A stretch of 49,200 nt of DNA. Source: an uncultured Oscillospiraceae bacterium (lineage in GTDB: Bacteria; Bacillota; Clostridia; Oscillospirales; Acutalibacteraceae). Shown here in pieces: positions 1-7,134 of the stretch. Below the pieces are notes generated by a model. It did not search any database. It was not told where the DNA came from and saw nothing but the letters and a program-made list of their open reading frames with translations. The DNA lies in the NCBI GenBank assembly GCA_900546785.1, contig URED01000014.1:1-49200 (forward strand), in the 5' to 3' direction. The number at the start of each line of letters is the position of its first letter. Position 1 is the first letter of the stretch. Position numbers and translations under genes: made by a program.

Positions 1-55
1 CTTGCGAAATTGTCGCGCTGCTCTCTGCCTCGCTCGCATCGCTCTGTTTCGCTGC
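1..55. repeat. 55-bp direct repeat, copy 1
   Basis: Identical over all 55 bases to 205-259. The copy may extend beyond the window start. The two copies lie on either side of a tRNA-Pro 5' half. Nothing in the repeat looks like a transposon terminus. It is G+C rich and purine/pyrimidine biased, and no coding match is recognised. Confidence 0.9.
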
Positions 56-103
56 GCTTCCTCAACCTCCCTTTATCTGCCACCGGCAGCGGTCGGTTTC
101 GTC

Positions 104-141
104 ACCCAAAGCAGGCGCGCTGCCAACTGCGCTACACCCCG
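104..141 (-). pseudogene. tRNA-Pro (TGG) 5' half, truncated in the anticodon loop
   Basis: Read on the minus strand from 141 down, the bases give the acceptor 5' strand CGGGGTG, TA, a D-arm with GCGC stems and an AGTTGGCA loop, anticodon stem CCTGC and loop TTTGGG (anticodon TGG, proline). The match stops in the anticodon loop. The expected GCAGG strand, T-arm and 3' acceptor strand are absent from 103 to 1, so the gene is broken here, unless an intron carries the rest beyond the window edge. It lies between the two 55-bp repeats. Confidence 0.75.
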
Positions 142-204
142 ATATAATTATAGATTATTGAATTGTTTTGATAAGATGGTTAAGGTTCTGCTTTGTTCGC
201 CCGG

Positions 205-259
205 CTTGCGAAATTGTCGCGCTGCTCTCTGCCTCGCTCGCATCGCTCTGTTTCGCTGC
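205..259. repeat. 55-bp direct repeat, copy 2
   Basis: Perfect second copy of bases 1-55, 204 bp further on. It sits upstream (in the tRNA's orientation) of the truncated tRNA-Pro. The rest of 1-354 outside the repeats and the tRNA fragment holds no convincing gene. The open frames there are short, arginine/cysteine-rich and without ribosome binding sites. Confidence 0.9.
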
Positions 260-354
260 AAAAAAGGTCACTGCGCTTTGCAAGAAATATAATAATATAA
301 GGCGGAGGATTTGTCAAGCGCAGGTGCAAAAATCGGCTTTCGGCGGAATTTATC

Positions 355-383
355 TTGCAAAGCGCAGCTTTTGAGGGTATTAT
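355..383 (+). promoter_or_regulatory. Sigma-A-type promoter for the NAD salvage genes
   Basis: TTGCAA at 355-360, a 17-base spacer, then TATTAT at 378-383. This puts transcription start about 25 bases before the first ATG of the nicotinamidase-like gene. No other -35/-10 pair of this quality precedes the operon. Confidence 0.55.
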
Positions 384-414
384 ATTAATATATTAAAACC
401 TATGGGGTGTGAAT

Positions 415-951
415 ATGAAACACGGTTTGATCGTGGTGGACTACCAAAACGATTTCGTTAGCGGTTCGCTCGGCTTTGAAAAGGCAAGGGAGCTGGACGG
501 CAGAATTTGCGCAAAGATAGCTGAATACCGCGCGGCAGACGGTGATATCATCTTTACGCTGGACACGCACGGAAAAGATTATCTTGTAACGCGCGAGGGC
601 CGTTATCTGCCCGTGGAGCACTGTATAAAAGGCACAAACGGGCACTGCCTTTACGGCGAGACCGCAAAAGCCGCGCGCGAAGAAGATATTTACTTTGAAA
701 AGAGCGCTTACGGCTCTGACGCGCTGTACGAATATCTGAAAACGGCGGGTTATGACGAGATCGAGCTTTGCGGCGTTGTAAGCAACATCTGCGTGATCTC
801 CAACGCCGTGCTTGCAAAAACGGCGCTGCCGGAGGCGGATATTACCGTTGACGCGCTCTGCACCGCGTCGAATGACGAAAAGCTGAATTCCGCTGCGCTT
901 GATGTGCTTGAATCGCTCAACGTGCAGATCAAAAACAGGGAGAAAGTATGA
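415..951 (+). CDS. pncA: Isochorismatase-family cysteine hydrolase, probable nicotinamidase
   Basis: A 178-residue protein of the isochorismatase/nicotinamidase fold. Counting from the ATG at 415, the catalytic triad is visible: D9 in VVDYQNDF, K96 in YFEKSAYG and C126 in GVVSNICVISNA. The metal ligands D50, H52 (DTH) and H69 are also present. This family hydrolyses nicotinamide to nicotinate or isochorismate to dihydroxybenzoate. The 4-bp overlap with nicotinate phosphoribosyltransferase, which would use nicotinate, makes nicotinamidase the best reading. A GTG at 409 is in frame, but GGGGTG at 404-409 is better placed as ribosome binding site for the ATG at 415. Substrate is inferred from context. 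Confidence 0.85.
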   Translation: MKHGLIVVDYQNDFVSGSLGFEKARELDGRICAKIAEYRAADGDIIFTLDTHGKDYLVTREGRYLPVEHCIKGTNGHCLYGETAKAAREEDIYFEKSAYGSDALYEYLKTAGYDEIELCGVVSNICVISNAVLAKTALPEADITVDALCTASNDEKLNSAALDVLESLNVQIKNREKV

Positions 952-2393
952 TGGAAAACAGGAACTTAACGATGCTCTGTGATTTTTACGAGCTAACCAT
1001 GGCGGGCGGATATTTTAAAAACGATATCCATAAAAAAAACGCATATTTCGACGTGTTTTTCCGCACGGTGCCGGACGGCGGCGGTTTTGCCATAGCCGCA
1101 GGGCTGGAGCAGGTCGTTGATTATATTCAAAACCTGCACTTCAGCGATGAGGATATTGCCTATCTGCGCTCCAAAAATATGTTTGACGAGAATTTTCTGA
1201 GCTACCTTGAAAGCTTTTCATTCACGGGCGATATCTATGCCGTTCCGGAGGGAACGCCCGTTTTTCCGTACGAACCGATCATAACGGTACGCGCCCCGGC
1301 AATCGAAGCGCAGCTCATTGAAACATACCTGCTGCTGCAGGTAAATCACCAGTCGCTTATCGCCACCAAAGCAAACCGCATCGTGCGTGCGGCGCAGGGC
1401 AGAACCGTGCTTGAATTCGGCTCCCGCAGAGCGCAGGGCGCGGACGGCGCAGTCATCGGCGCAAGAGCAGCCTATATCGGCGGCTGTGCGGGTACTGCCT
1501 GCACGCTTACCGATGAGCTTTACGGTGTTCCGGCAGGCGGCACGATGGCGCATTCCTGGGTGCAGATGTTTGATTCCGAATATGAGGCGTTTGAGGCGTA
1601 CTGCAGGCTCTATCCGCACAGCGCTACGCTGCTTGTTGATACTTACAATACACTGAAAAGCGGCGTTCCGAACGCGATAAAGGCGTTTAAGAACGTGCTT
1701 TTGCCCCAGGGGATAACCGATTTTGCGATACGCCTTGATTCCGGCGACATTTCTTATCTTTCCAAAAAGGCGCGCAAGATGCTTGACGAGGCGGGGCTGA
1801 CGAACTGCAAGATCACCGCTTCAAACGCGCTGGACGAATATCTGATCCGCGATCTTATGATGCAGGGCGCAAAGATCGATACTTTCGGGGTTGGCGAAAG
1901 GCTGATCACAGCCAAAAGCTCGCCCGTTTTCGGCGGCGTCTACAAGCTTGCCGCAGTGGAGGACGAAAACGGAAAGATCATTCCCAAGATCAAGATAAGC
2001 GAAAACACCGCAAAGATCACGAACCCGCATTTCAAGCGCCTTTACAGATTCTATGACCGCGAGAGCGGCAAGGCGCTTGCGGACGAGCTTTGCCTGAGAG
2101 ACGAAGTGATCAACGAGAATGAACCCCACACCATATTTGACCAAAACGCCGTATGGAAAACAAAAACGCTTACTGATTATACCGTGCGCGATCTTCAGGA
2201 GCAGATCTTTAAAAACGGAAAGCTGGTCTACAAACTGCCTGAACTTGACGAGATCAAGCGCTATTGTAAACAGCAGATCGGAACGCTTTGGGACGAGGTC
2301 AAGCGTTTTGAGAACCCGCACACCTATTACGTTGACCTTTCCAAGAAACTTTGGGACGAAAAAAGGCGTTTGCTGAGCGAAAAGAAGCTTTAA
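948..2393 (+). CDS. pncB: Nicotinate phosphoribosyltransferase
   Basis: A 481-residue protein, the usual length for bacterial NAPRTase. It begins MENRNLTMLCDFYELTMAGG, the typical TDxYxLTM-like entry of the family. It converts nicotinate, PRPP and ATP to nicotinate mononucleotide in the Preiss-Handler route to NAD. Further landmarks are the EFGSRRAQG segment (phosphoribosyl binding, around residues 153-161) and RLDSGDISYLSKKAR (around 264-278). ATG 948 or 951 both lie in the overlap with the hydrolase gene (ATGA arrangement), pointing to translational coupling. Cytosolic enzyme. Confidence 0.95.
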   Translation: MMENRNLTMLCDFYELTMAGGYFKNDIHKKNAYFDVFFRTVPDGGGFAIAAGLEQVVDYIQNLHFSDEDIAYLRSKNMFDENFLSYLESFSFTGDIYAVPEGTPVFPYEPIITVRAPAIEAQLIETYLLLQVNHQSLIATKANRIVRAAQGRTVLEFGSRRAQGADGAVIGARAAYIGGCAGTACTLTDELYGVPAGGTMAHSWVQMFDSEYEAFEAYCRLYPHSATLLVDTYNTLKSGVPNAIKAFKNVLLPQGITDFAIRLDSGDISYLSKKARKMLDEAGLTNCKITASNALDEYLIRDLMMQGAKIDTFGVGERLITAKSSPVFGGVYKLAAVEDENGKIIPKIKISENTAKITNPHFKRLYRFYDRESGKALADELCLRDEVINENEPHTIFDQNAVWKTKTLTDYTVRDLQEQIFKNGKLVYKLPELDEIKRYCKQQIGTLWDEVKRFENPHTYYVDLSKKLWDEKRRLLSEKKL

Positions 2394-2449
2394 GGATTGA
2401 TTCGGACTTAAATCGGGAGAGGGCTTGAATTAAGCAAGAAAAAAAGATC

Positions 2450-3319
2450 ATGATTGCCGCTGCCGTGGTACTGATTGCAGCGGTATGCGTTATTGCCTAC
2501 CTTGCGTACAGCGGGTATTCTGAAAAAGAACAACCGCAGACAACGGAAAGCACCGCCTCTTCAGAGGCAAACACCGTGCCGGCGGTTTATGAGGAATACT
2601 ACGCGCAAAACAACGATTTTGTGGGCTGGATAAAAATTGACGGCACGGAGATCGATTATCCCGTTGTGCAGGGAAACGACAACGATTATTACTTAAGCCA
2701 CAATTTTGAAAAAGAGCGTGAATCGCGCGGCACTATATATATGGATTATCTGAGCGACCCGGATTCCGGGTATATGAACACCGTTATCCACGGGCACAAC
2801 CGGCTGGACGATACCGTCTTTTCGGAGCTGCCGCAGTATTCGGATATTGCATATTACCGCGAACACCCCGTAATTGAATACAATTCACGCACAGAGATGC
2901 ACAAGTGGAAGATATTTGCCGTGTTTATAACGACCGCCTCCGCAGACGAGGACAACGGATACGTATTCAACTACGTTTACCCGGATATGGGCGGGCTTAA
3001 CTTTGACGGCTATATGGCTGAGATCAACAAGCGCACGCTTTATTACACGGATGTAGACGTGAATGAAAACGATAGGATACTTACCCTTTCCACCTGCACA
3101 CGGGAAGTGGACACGCGCTCTTACCGCGCGGACTGCCGCATCGTTATTCTTGCAAGAATGGTGCGCGACGGAGAGAGCCTGAGCGTGAATACCGCCGCCG
3201 CGTATGAAAATCCGAACCCGAAATATCCGCAGATCTGGTATGACCTGAAAGACCGCGAAAATCCGTATAAAAACGATGAATTCTGGTACCCGTACGAAAC
3301 GATGAATGAATCGCAGTAA
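2450..3319 (+). CDS. srtB: Class B sortase
   Basis: A 289-residue membrane-anchored transpeptidase with a hydrophobic segment at residues 1-20 and the catalytic domain outside the cell. Sortase residues are visible: H116 in NTVIHGHN, C216 in TLSTC and R230 in RADCRIVIL. The body (DFVGWIKIDGTEIDYPVVQ) is typical of SrtB. It would cleave a sorting motif and join a surface protein to peptidoglycan or pilin; no substrate with a sorting signal is seen in the window. An unusual tail, YPQIWYD-x6-NPY-x5-WYP (259-281), recurs in the protein at 8312-9415. The ATG at 2450 has no ribosome binding site. GGGAGAGGG at 2415-2423 instead precedes an ATT at 2429 that would add a charged KQEKK stretch before the membrane segment, so the true start is uncertain. 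Confidence 0.92.
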   Translation: MIAAAVVLIAAVCVIAYLAYSGYSEKEQPQTTESTASSEANTVPAVYEEYYAQNNDFVGWIKIDGTEIDYPVVQGNDNDYYLSHNFEKERESRGTIYMDYLSDPDSGYMNTVIHGHNRLDDTVFSELPQYSDIAYYREHPVIEYNSRTEMHKWKIFAVFITTASADEDNGYVFNYVYPDMGGLNFDGYMAEINKRTLYYTDVDVNENDRILTLSTCTREVDTRSYRADCRIVILARMVRDGESLSVNTAAAYENPNPKYPQIWYDLKDRENPYKNDEFWYPYETMNESQ

Positions 3320-3328
3320 ATAAAAGAA

Positions 3329-3373
3329 GATCCCGCCCGGGCGTATGTGCCTGCCGTGTGCGGGATCATTTTA
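3329..3373. terminator. Hairpin terminator between convergent genes
   Basis: GATCCCGC at 3329-3336 pairs with GCGGGATC at 3360-3367, followed by ATTTTAT. It sits between the end of the sortase gene and the end of the minus-strand DUF1624 gene and could serve both. Confidence 0.6.
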
Positions 3374-3380
3374 TATCATT

Positions 3381-4157
3381 TCAGATAAACAGCAGCTGTA
3401 TAAAGCTGATGAGATACATAATTGCGTAAAGCGCCGGCTGGTGCAGCAGATAGATCCACAGGCTGTTTTTGCCGATCTTTTGCAAAAATTTAACGCGGCT
3501 TTTGTAAAATCCCTGCGGCAGAGCCTGCCCCTTTGCCCATTTGCCGAGGAACGCGCCGAATAAAAACAAAAACAGCCACGGTATCAGCGAAAAATAATCT
3601 GCCGAAAAGAAATTGCCGTTGTGAAAGCCCAAAAACGCAAGATAGTTGGTTTCATACAGCGCCGCCGGCAATTCGATCAGCCCGAAAAGCAGGCTGCCGG
3701 AATTCACGGTATAGGTTATAAGAAACAGAACCGCGGAAATGACCGCCCCGGCAATGCTGCCGCGCGTGCCGAGCCTGTTTATCAGCGGCATAAACGCGCT
3801 CGTTATGATCATGCAAAGGCCAAGGCAGGAGAGCACGCCGAAATAGATCTCCGCCCCCGTTATGCGCATTGCGGGCATGATGACCGCCGTAACCAGCGTA
3901 ACGATAAGCCCGGCGGCAAACACGATAACGCCCCTGCGCACCGTATTTCTGGAAAGGCGGCTGCAAATGCCGGAGGTAACGATAAACAGCGCCCAGAAAA
4001 GCGGCTGGAATATACAAAGGAAATCAAAGATCCTGTACCCTATATCGTAGCCCAGCACAAAGCCTATATCATAAAACATATGGTGAAAGACCATACATAC
4101 GATTGCAAATCCGCGCAGCTCGTCAAGCAGGTATATCCTGCGCTGCCCCTCTTTCAT
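3381..4157 (-). CDS. DUF1624 / heparan-alpha-glucosaminide acetyltransferase-like membrane protein
   Basis: A 258-residue polytopic membrane protein. It opens with RRIYLLDELRGFAIVCMVFHH, the N-terminal signature of the DUF1624 (HGSNAT catalytic) and acyltransferase-3-like families, which move acyl groups across the membrane onto sugars. About seven hydrophobic segments follow, ending with KIGKNSLWIYLLHQPALY. The start at 4157 was chosen because GGGAG lies about 7 bases before it. An in-frame start 28 codons upstream has no such site and adds non-conserved residues. The substrate cannot be told from sequence. Monocistronic, convergent with the sortase gene. Confidence 0.8.
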   Translation of the reverse strand: MKEGQRRIYLLDELRGFAIVCMVFHHMFYDIGFVLGYDIGYRIFDFLCIFQPLFWALFIVTSGICSRLSRNTVRRGVIVFAAGLIVTLVTAVIMPAMRITGAEIYFGVLSCLGLCMIITSAFMPLINRLGTRGSIAGAVISAVLFLITYTVNSGSLLFGLIELPAALYETNYLAFLGFHNGNFFSADYFSLIPWLFLFLFGAFLGKWAKGQALPQGFYKSRVKFLQKIGKNSLWIYLLHQPALYAIMYLISFIQLLFI

Positions 4158-4294
4158 CTGCTCACTCCCTGCCTGCTGTGAAATCCTATACGGTATTGTA
4201 GCATATATTTTTGTAAAAAGCCATAGCCCCGTGCAAAACACGCCGCATTTGCGGTCTGTTTTTCATGCCGGCTTCTTTCTTATAATTATTAATA

Positions 4295-4323
4295 TTGTAT
4301 TACTAAAAGAATTATGTTATACT
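4295..4323 (+). promoter_or_regulatory. Candidate promoter of the thioesterase-sulfur-transfer gene string
   Basis: TTGTAT at 4295-4300, 17-base spacer, TATACT at 4318-4323. A second TATAAT at 4333-4338 lacks a good -35. The leader to the ATG at 4417 is about 85 bases and contains a CGGCAG/CTGCCG hairpin. Confidence 0.4.
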
Positions 4324-4416
4324 AAAGTGTATTATAATGCGCCGCCGCGCGGCAGTTTACCTGCCGGGGGTCAAACGCGATATACTGAAAATGCGTCGGC
4401 GCGGAAAGGTCTGCTT

Positions 4417-4800
4417 ATGAAAGATGTTAAGATTGGCGCGGCTGCCCAAAGGTCGCTCACCGTTGATGAAAAAAATACCGCTGCGGCGGCGGGAAGTGGC
4501 AGCCTTGCGGTGCTTGGAACGCCGTTTATGATTGCGCTTATGGAGGCCGCCACGTGCGACGCCGTTTCACCTTTTCTTGAAGAGGGGGAAACGACCGTAG
4601 GCACGCAGATCAACGTTGCCCATTCCAAAGCAAGCGGCATAGGGGAAAAGATAACTGCCCGCGCAGAGATCAAGGAAGTGAGCGGCAGGAAGCTTGTTTT
4701 TGCCGTTGAGGCAAAAAACGAAACGGGAGACGCCGTAGGCTCCGGCACGATCGAGCGCTTTGCCGTTTTGAGCGAGCGATTCATGGCAAAGCTGGGCTGA
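4417..4800 (+). CDS. Hot-dog thioesterase, fluoroacetyl-CoA thioesterase-like
   Basis: A 127-residue single hot-dog domain. The segment LGTPFMIALMEAAT with T and E, followed by NVAHSKAS with H, matches the Thr/Glu/His arrangement of the FlK (fluoroacetyl-CoA thioesterase) relatives found in many Bacillota. These relatives probably hydrolyse short acyl-CoA or related thioesters; fluoroacetate use is not implied. The end of the domain (FAVEAKNETGDAVGSGTIERF) is typical. The start at 4417 gives the usual length; the GGAAAGG at 4403-4409 serves as ribosome binding site. The next gene starts 24 bases after its stop, suggesting one transcript. Confidence 0.8.
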   Translation: MKDVKIGAAAQRSLTVDEKNTAAAAGSGSLAVLGTPFMIALMEAATCDAVSPFLEEGETTVGTQINVAHSKASGIGEKITARAEIKEVSGRKLVFAVEAKNETGDAVGSGTIERFAVLSERFMAKLG

Positions 4801-4824
4801 AGAATATTTTTACAGGGGTAATCT

Positions 4825-6015
4825 ATGAAGTTTAAGGCTGTTATTTTTGATTTTGACGGAACCATCTGCGCCACCGCGCCGGGGATCGTAAAAAGCGCCA
4901 AATACGCGCTTGAGGCGTTTGGCTATCCCGTGCCGGAGGACGAGAGCGAGCTGGAATTTTTTATAGGCCCGCCGCTGCTCGTAACATTTCAGGAGCGCTT
5001 TGGGGCGGACGCGCAGACGGCGCTGGAGCTTGTTAGAAAGTACAGGGAAAGATACACGAACCAGGGCGTTTACGAAAGCGAGCTCTACGGCGGCATAGAG
5101 CCGCTGCTTTCCGCGCTGAAAAAAGACGGGTTCAAGCTGGGCATTGCTTCGTCCAAGCCGCAGAAATATATAGAAACGCTTTTGGAACGCTTTGGCGTTA
5201 TGCAGTATTTTGACTGCGTTTGCGGCGTAAGCTTCACGGCGGACTGCGAATCAAAGGCAAGCATCATCTCCCGCTGCCTGGAAACGCTTGGCGTTGCGGG
5301 TGAAGACGCCGTTATGGTGGGCGACAAAAGCTACGATACAGACGGCGCAAAGGCAAACGGCATGCTTTCCGTAGGCGCGCTGTGGGGCTACGGCACAAAA
5401 TTTGAATTCATAGAGGCAGGCACGGATTTTCTTGCGGAAAAGGCAGAGGACGTTGAATCTATAGCCCTGGGCTATTTTGAGCAGACGGAAGAGAGCAACG
5501 GCATCTTCAGCGGCAGGATCATCACCGTGCATGAGGACACCGTAACGCTTGTTGACGGCACCAAAGCAAAGCGCGAGATCGTGGACCATAACGGTGGCGT
5601 TGCCATTATCGGACTGACGGAGGATAACGAGGTGCTGCTCGTGCGGCAGTTCCGCGCGCCTTATAAAGAAACGATCTTTGAGATCCCTGCGGGCAAGCTG
5701 GAAAAGGACGAGGATCCTTTTGAGGCGGCAAAGCGTGAATTTGCCGAGGAATGCGGCTGCGAGGCGGGCGATTTCAGATATATCGGCGAGCTTTACCCCA
5801 CCCCCGGCTACTGCGGCGAGATCATAAGGCTCTACTATGCCTCCAAGCTGACTTTCGGCAAACAGCATCTTGACGAAGACGAGCGGCTGGACGTTTATAA
5901 AGTGCCGCTTGAGGAAGCGTTTATGCGCGTCATGAACGGCGAGTTCAAGGACGCAAAAACGCAGATAGGAATTATGAAGATCAGGGAAATGATAAAAAAT
6001 GGCGGTCTATCTTGA
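4825..6015 (+). CDS. HAD phosphatase-NUDIX hydrolase fusion
   Basis: A 396-residue protein with two domains. Residues 1-215 are a HAD-superfamily phosphatase of the phosphoglycolate phosphatase/Gph type: nucleophile motif DFDGT with D9 and D11, IASSKPQ around 108-114, and VGDKSYDTDGAKANG around 165-179. Residues 225-396 are a NUDIX hydrolase close to ADP-ribose pyrophosphatase, with the NUDIX box from G290 to G311 including REFAEE at 304-309. NUDIX cleavage of ADP-ribose gives ribose-5-phosphate and AMP, so the HAD half could act on a released sugar phosphate or nucleotide; that pairing is inference. GGGGTAAT before the ATG at 4825 is the ribosome binding site. The 3' end overlaps the cysteine desulfurase gene by 17 bases. 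Confidence 0.92.
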   Translation: MKFKAVIFDFDGTICATAPGIVKSAKYALEAFGYPVPEDESELEFFIGPPLLVTFQERFGADAQTALELVRKYRERYTNQGVYESELYGGIEPLLSALKKDGFKLGIASSKPQKYIETLLERFGVMQYFDCVCGVSFTADCESKASIISRCLETLGVAGEDAVMVGDKSYDTDGAKANGMLSVGALWGYGTKFEFIEAGTDFLAEKAEDVESIALGYFEQTEESNGIFSGRIITVHEDTVTLVDGTKAKREIVDHNGGVAIIGLTEDNEVLLVRQFRAPYKETIFEIPAGKLEKDEDPFEAAKREFAEECGCEAGDFRYIGELYPTPGYCGEIIRLYYASKLTFGKQHLDEDERLDVYKVPLEEAFMRVMNGEFKDAKTQIGIMKIREMIKNGGLS

Positions 6016-7132
6016 CAACAGTGCAACCACAAAGCCCTGCCGCGAGGCGGCGGAGGCTGTGCAGTATATGATAACGGAAAATTACGGCAACCCCTCCAGC
6101 CTGCATGCCGCGGGCATAGAGGCGGCAAAATCGCTCATCTCCGCAAGGGAGGCGGTCGCCCGCGCGCTCGGCTGCGAAAAAGAGGAGCTGTATTTTACGA
6201 GCGGCGCAACGGAAGCAAACAACCTTGCGCTTTTCGGAGCCGCCGGAGCAAAGCGGCGCGCCGGGAACCGGATCGTTACCACGGCAATAGAGCATGAAAG
6301 CGTTGCCGCCGCGGCGGACGAGCTGGAAAAGCAGGGCTTTGAGGTGATCCGCCTGATGCCGGATAAGCACGGCAATATAACCGCCGCCGACATCGCACAG
6401 GCAGTGAACGAAAAGACCGTTCTTGTTTCTGTCATGTATATCAACAACGAGATTGGCTCCGTTTTGCCCGTAAATAAAATAAAAAGGATCATTGAAATGA
6501 AAAAGGCGCCGGCGCTGTTCCATACGGACTGTGTGCAGGCGTTCGGCAAAGTGAAATTCAGCCCCAAAAAGCTGGGCGCCGATCTTGTGAGCATAACGGC
6601 ACATAAGATACACGGCCCCAAAGGCACGGGCGCGCTTTACATAAAAAAGGGCGCAAGGATACTGCCCCGCACCTTTGGCGGCGAGCAGGAAAAACGCATG
6701 CGCCCGGGAACGGAAGCGTCACCGCTTATCGCCGGCTTCGGCGCCGCCGCTGCGGCACTGCCGGAGATCGGCACGCAGAGCGAGGCGGTAAAGGAGCTGA
6801 ATCTGTATCTCAGGCACCTGCTTGGGGATATAGACGGCATTGCCTTTAACAGTGATGAAAACGCATCGCCGTATATTTTGAACGTGTATATCCCCACCTT
6901 TATGCGCAGCCAGACGATCGTGCAGGAGCTCTCCTCAAAATACGAGGTCTTTGTCAGCAACGGCTCCGCGTGCGCAAAGGGCAAAAAGAGCCATGTGCTT
7001 TCGGCAATGCGCCTTTCGGACGAGATCGCAGACAAAAGCATACGCATCAGCTTTTCACGCTTTAACACACGGCACGACTGTGAGGTCTGCGCCGCGGCAA
7101 TCAAAGAACTGACCCAAAAACACCCGAGGTAG
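5999..7132 (+). CDS. Cysteine desulfurase (IscS/NifS family)
   Basis: A 377-residue PLP enzyme that takes sulfur from cysteine as a persulfide. It starts VYLDNSATTKPC. The PLP lysine is K203 in SITAHKIHGPKG and the persulfide cysteine is C325 in SNGSACAKGKKS. The gene lies inside the end of the HAD-NUDIX gene and is followed after 2 bases by thiI. This is the arrangement known for NifZ-type desulfurases that hand sulfur to ThiI in Bacillus, and it fits here because this ThiI lacks its own rhodanese domain. Role in 4-thiouridine formation is therefore the best reading; a wider role in Fe-S assembly is possible. Confidence 0.93.
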   Translation: MAVYLDNSATTKPCREAAEAVQYMITENYGNPSSLHAAGIEAAKSLISAREAVARALGCEKEELYFTSGATEANNLALFGAAGAKRRAGNRIVTTAIEHESVAAAADELEKQGFEVIRLMPDKHGNITAADIAQAVNEKTVLVSVMYINNEIGSVLPVNKIKRIIEMKKAPALFHTDCVQAFGKVKFSPKKLGADLVSITAHKIHGPKGTGALYIKKGARILPRTFGGEQEKRMRPGTEASPLIAGFGAAAAALPEIGTQSEAVKELNLYLRHLLGDIDGIAFNSDENASPYILNVYIPTFMRSQTIVQELSSKYEVFVSNGSACAKGKKSHVLSAMRLSDEIADKSIRISFSRFNTRHDCEVCAAAIKELTQKHPR

Positions 7133-7134
7133 AT

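Noticed and set aside
1..104. Group I intron interrupting tRNA-Pro in the anticodon loop
   Set aside because: The position would suit an intron, but only ~100 bases remain in the window and they consist mostly of the 55-bp repeat, without recognisable P3-P7 core elements. It cannot be excluded beyond base 1.
2..374. Plus-strand frames of 96 and 68 codons at the window start
   Set aside because: They cover the 55-bp repeats and the opposite strand of a tRNA fragment, have no ribosome binding sites and show low-complexity Arg/Cys/Ala composition.
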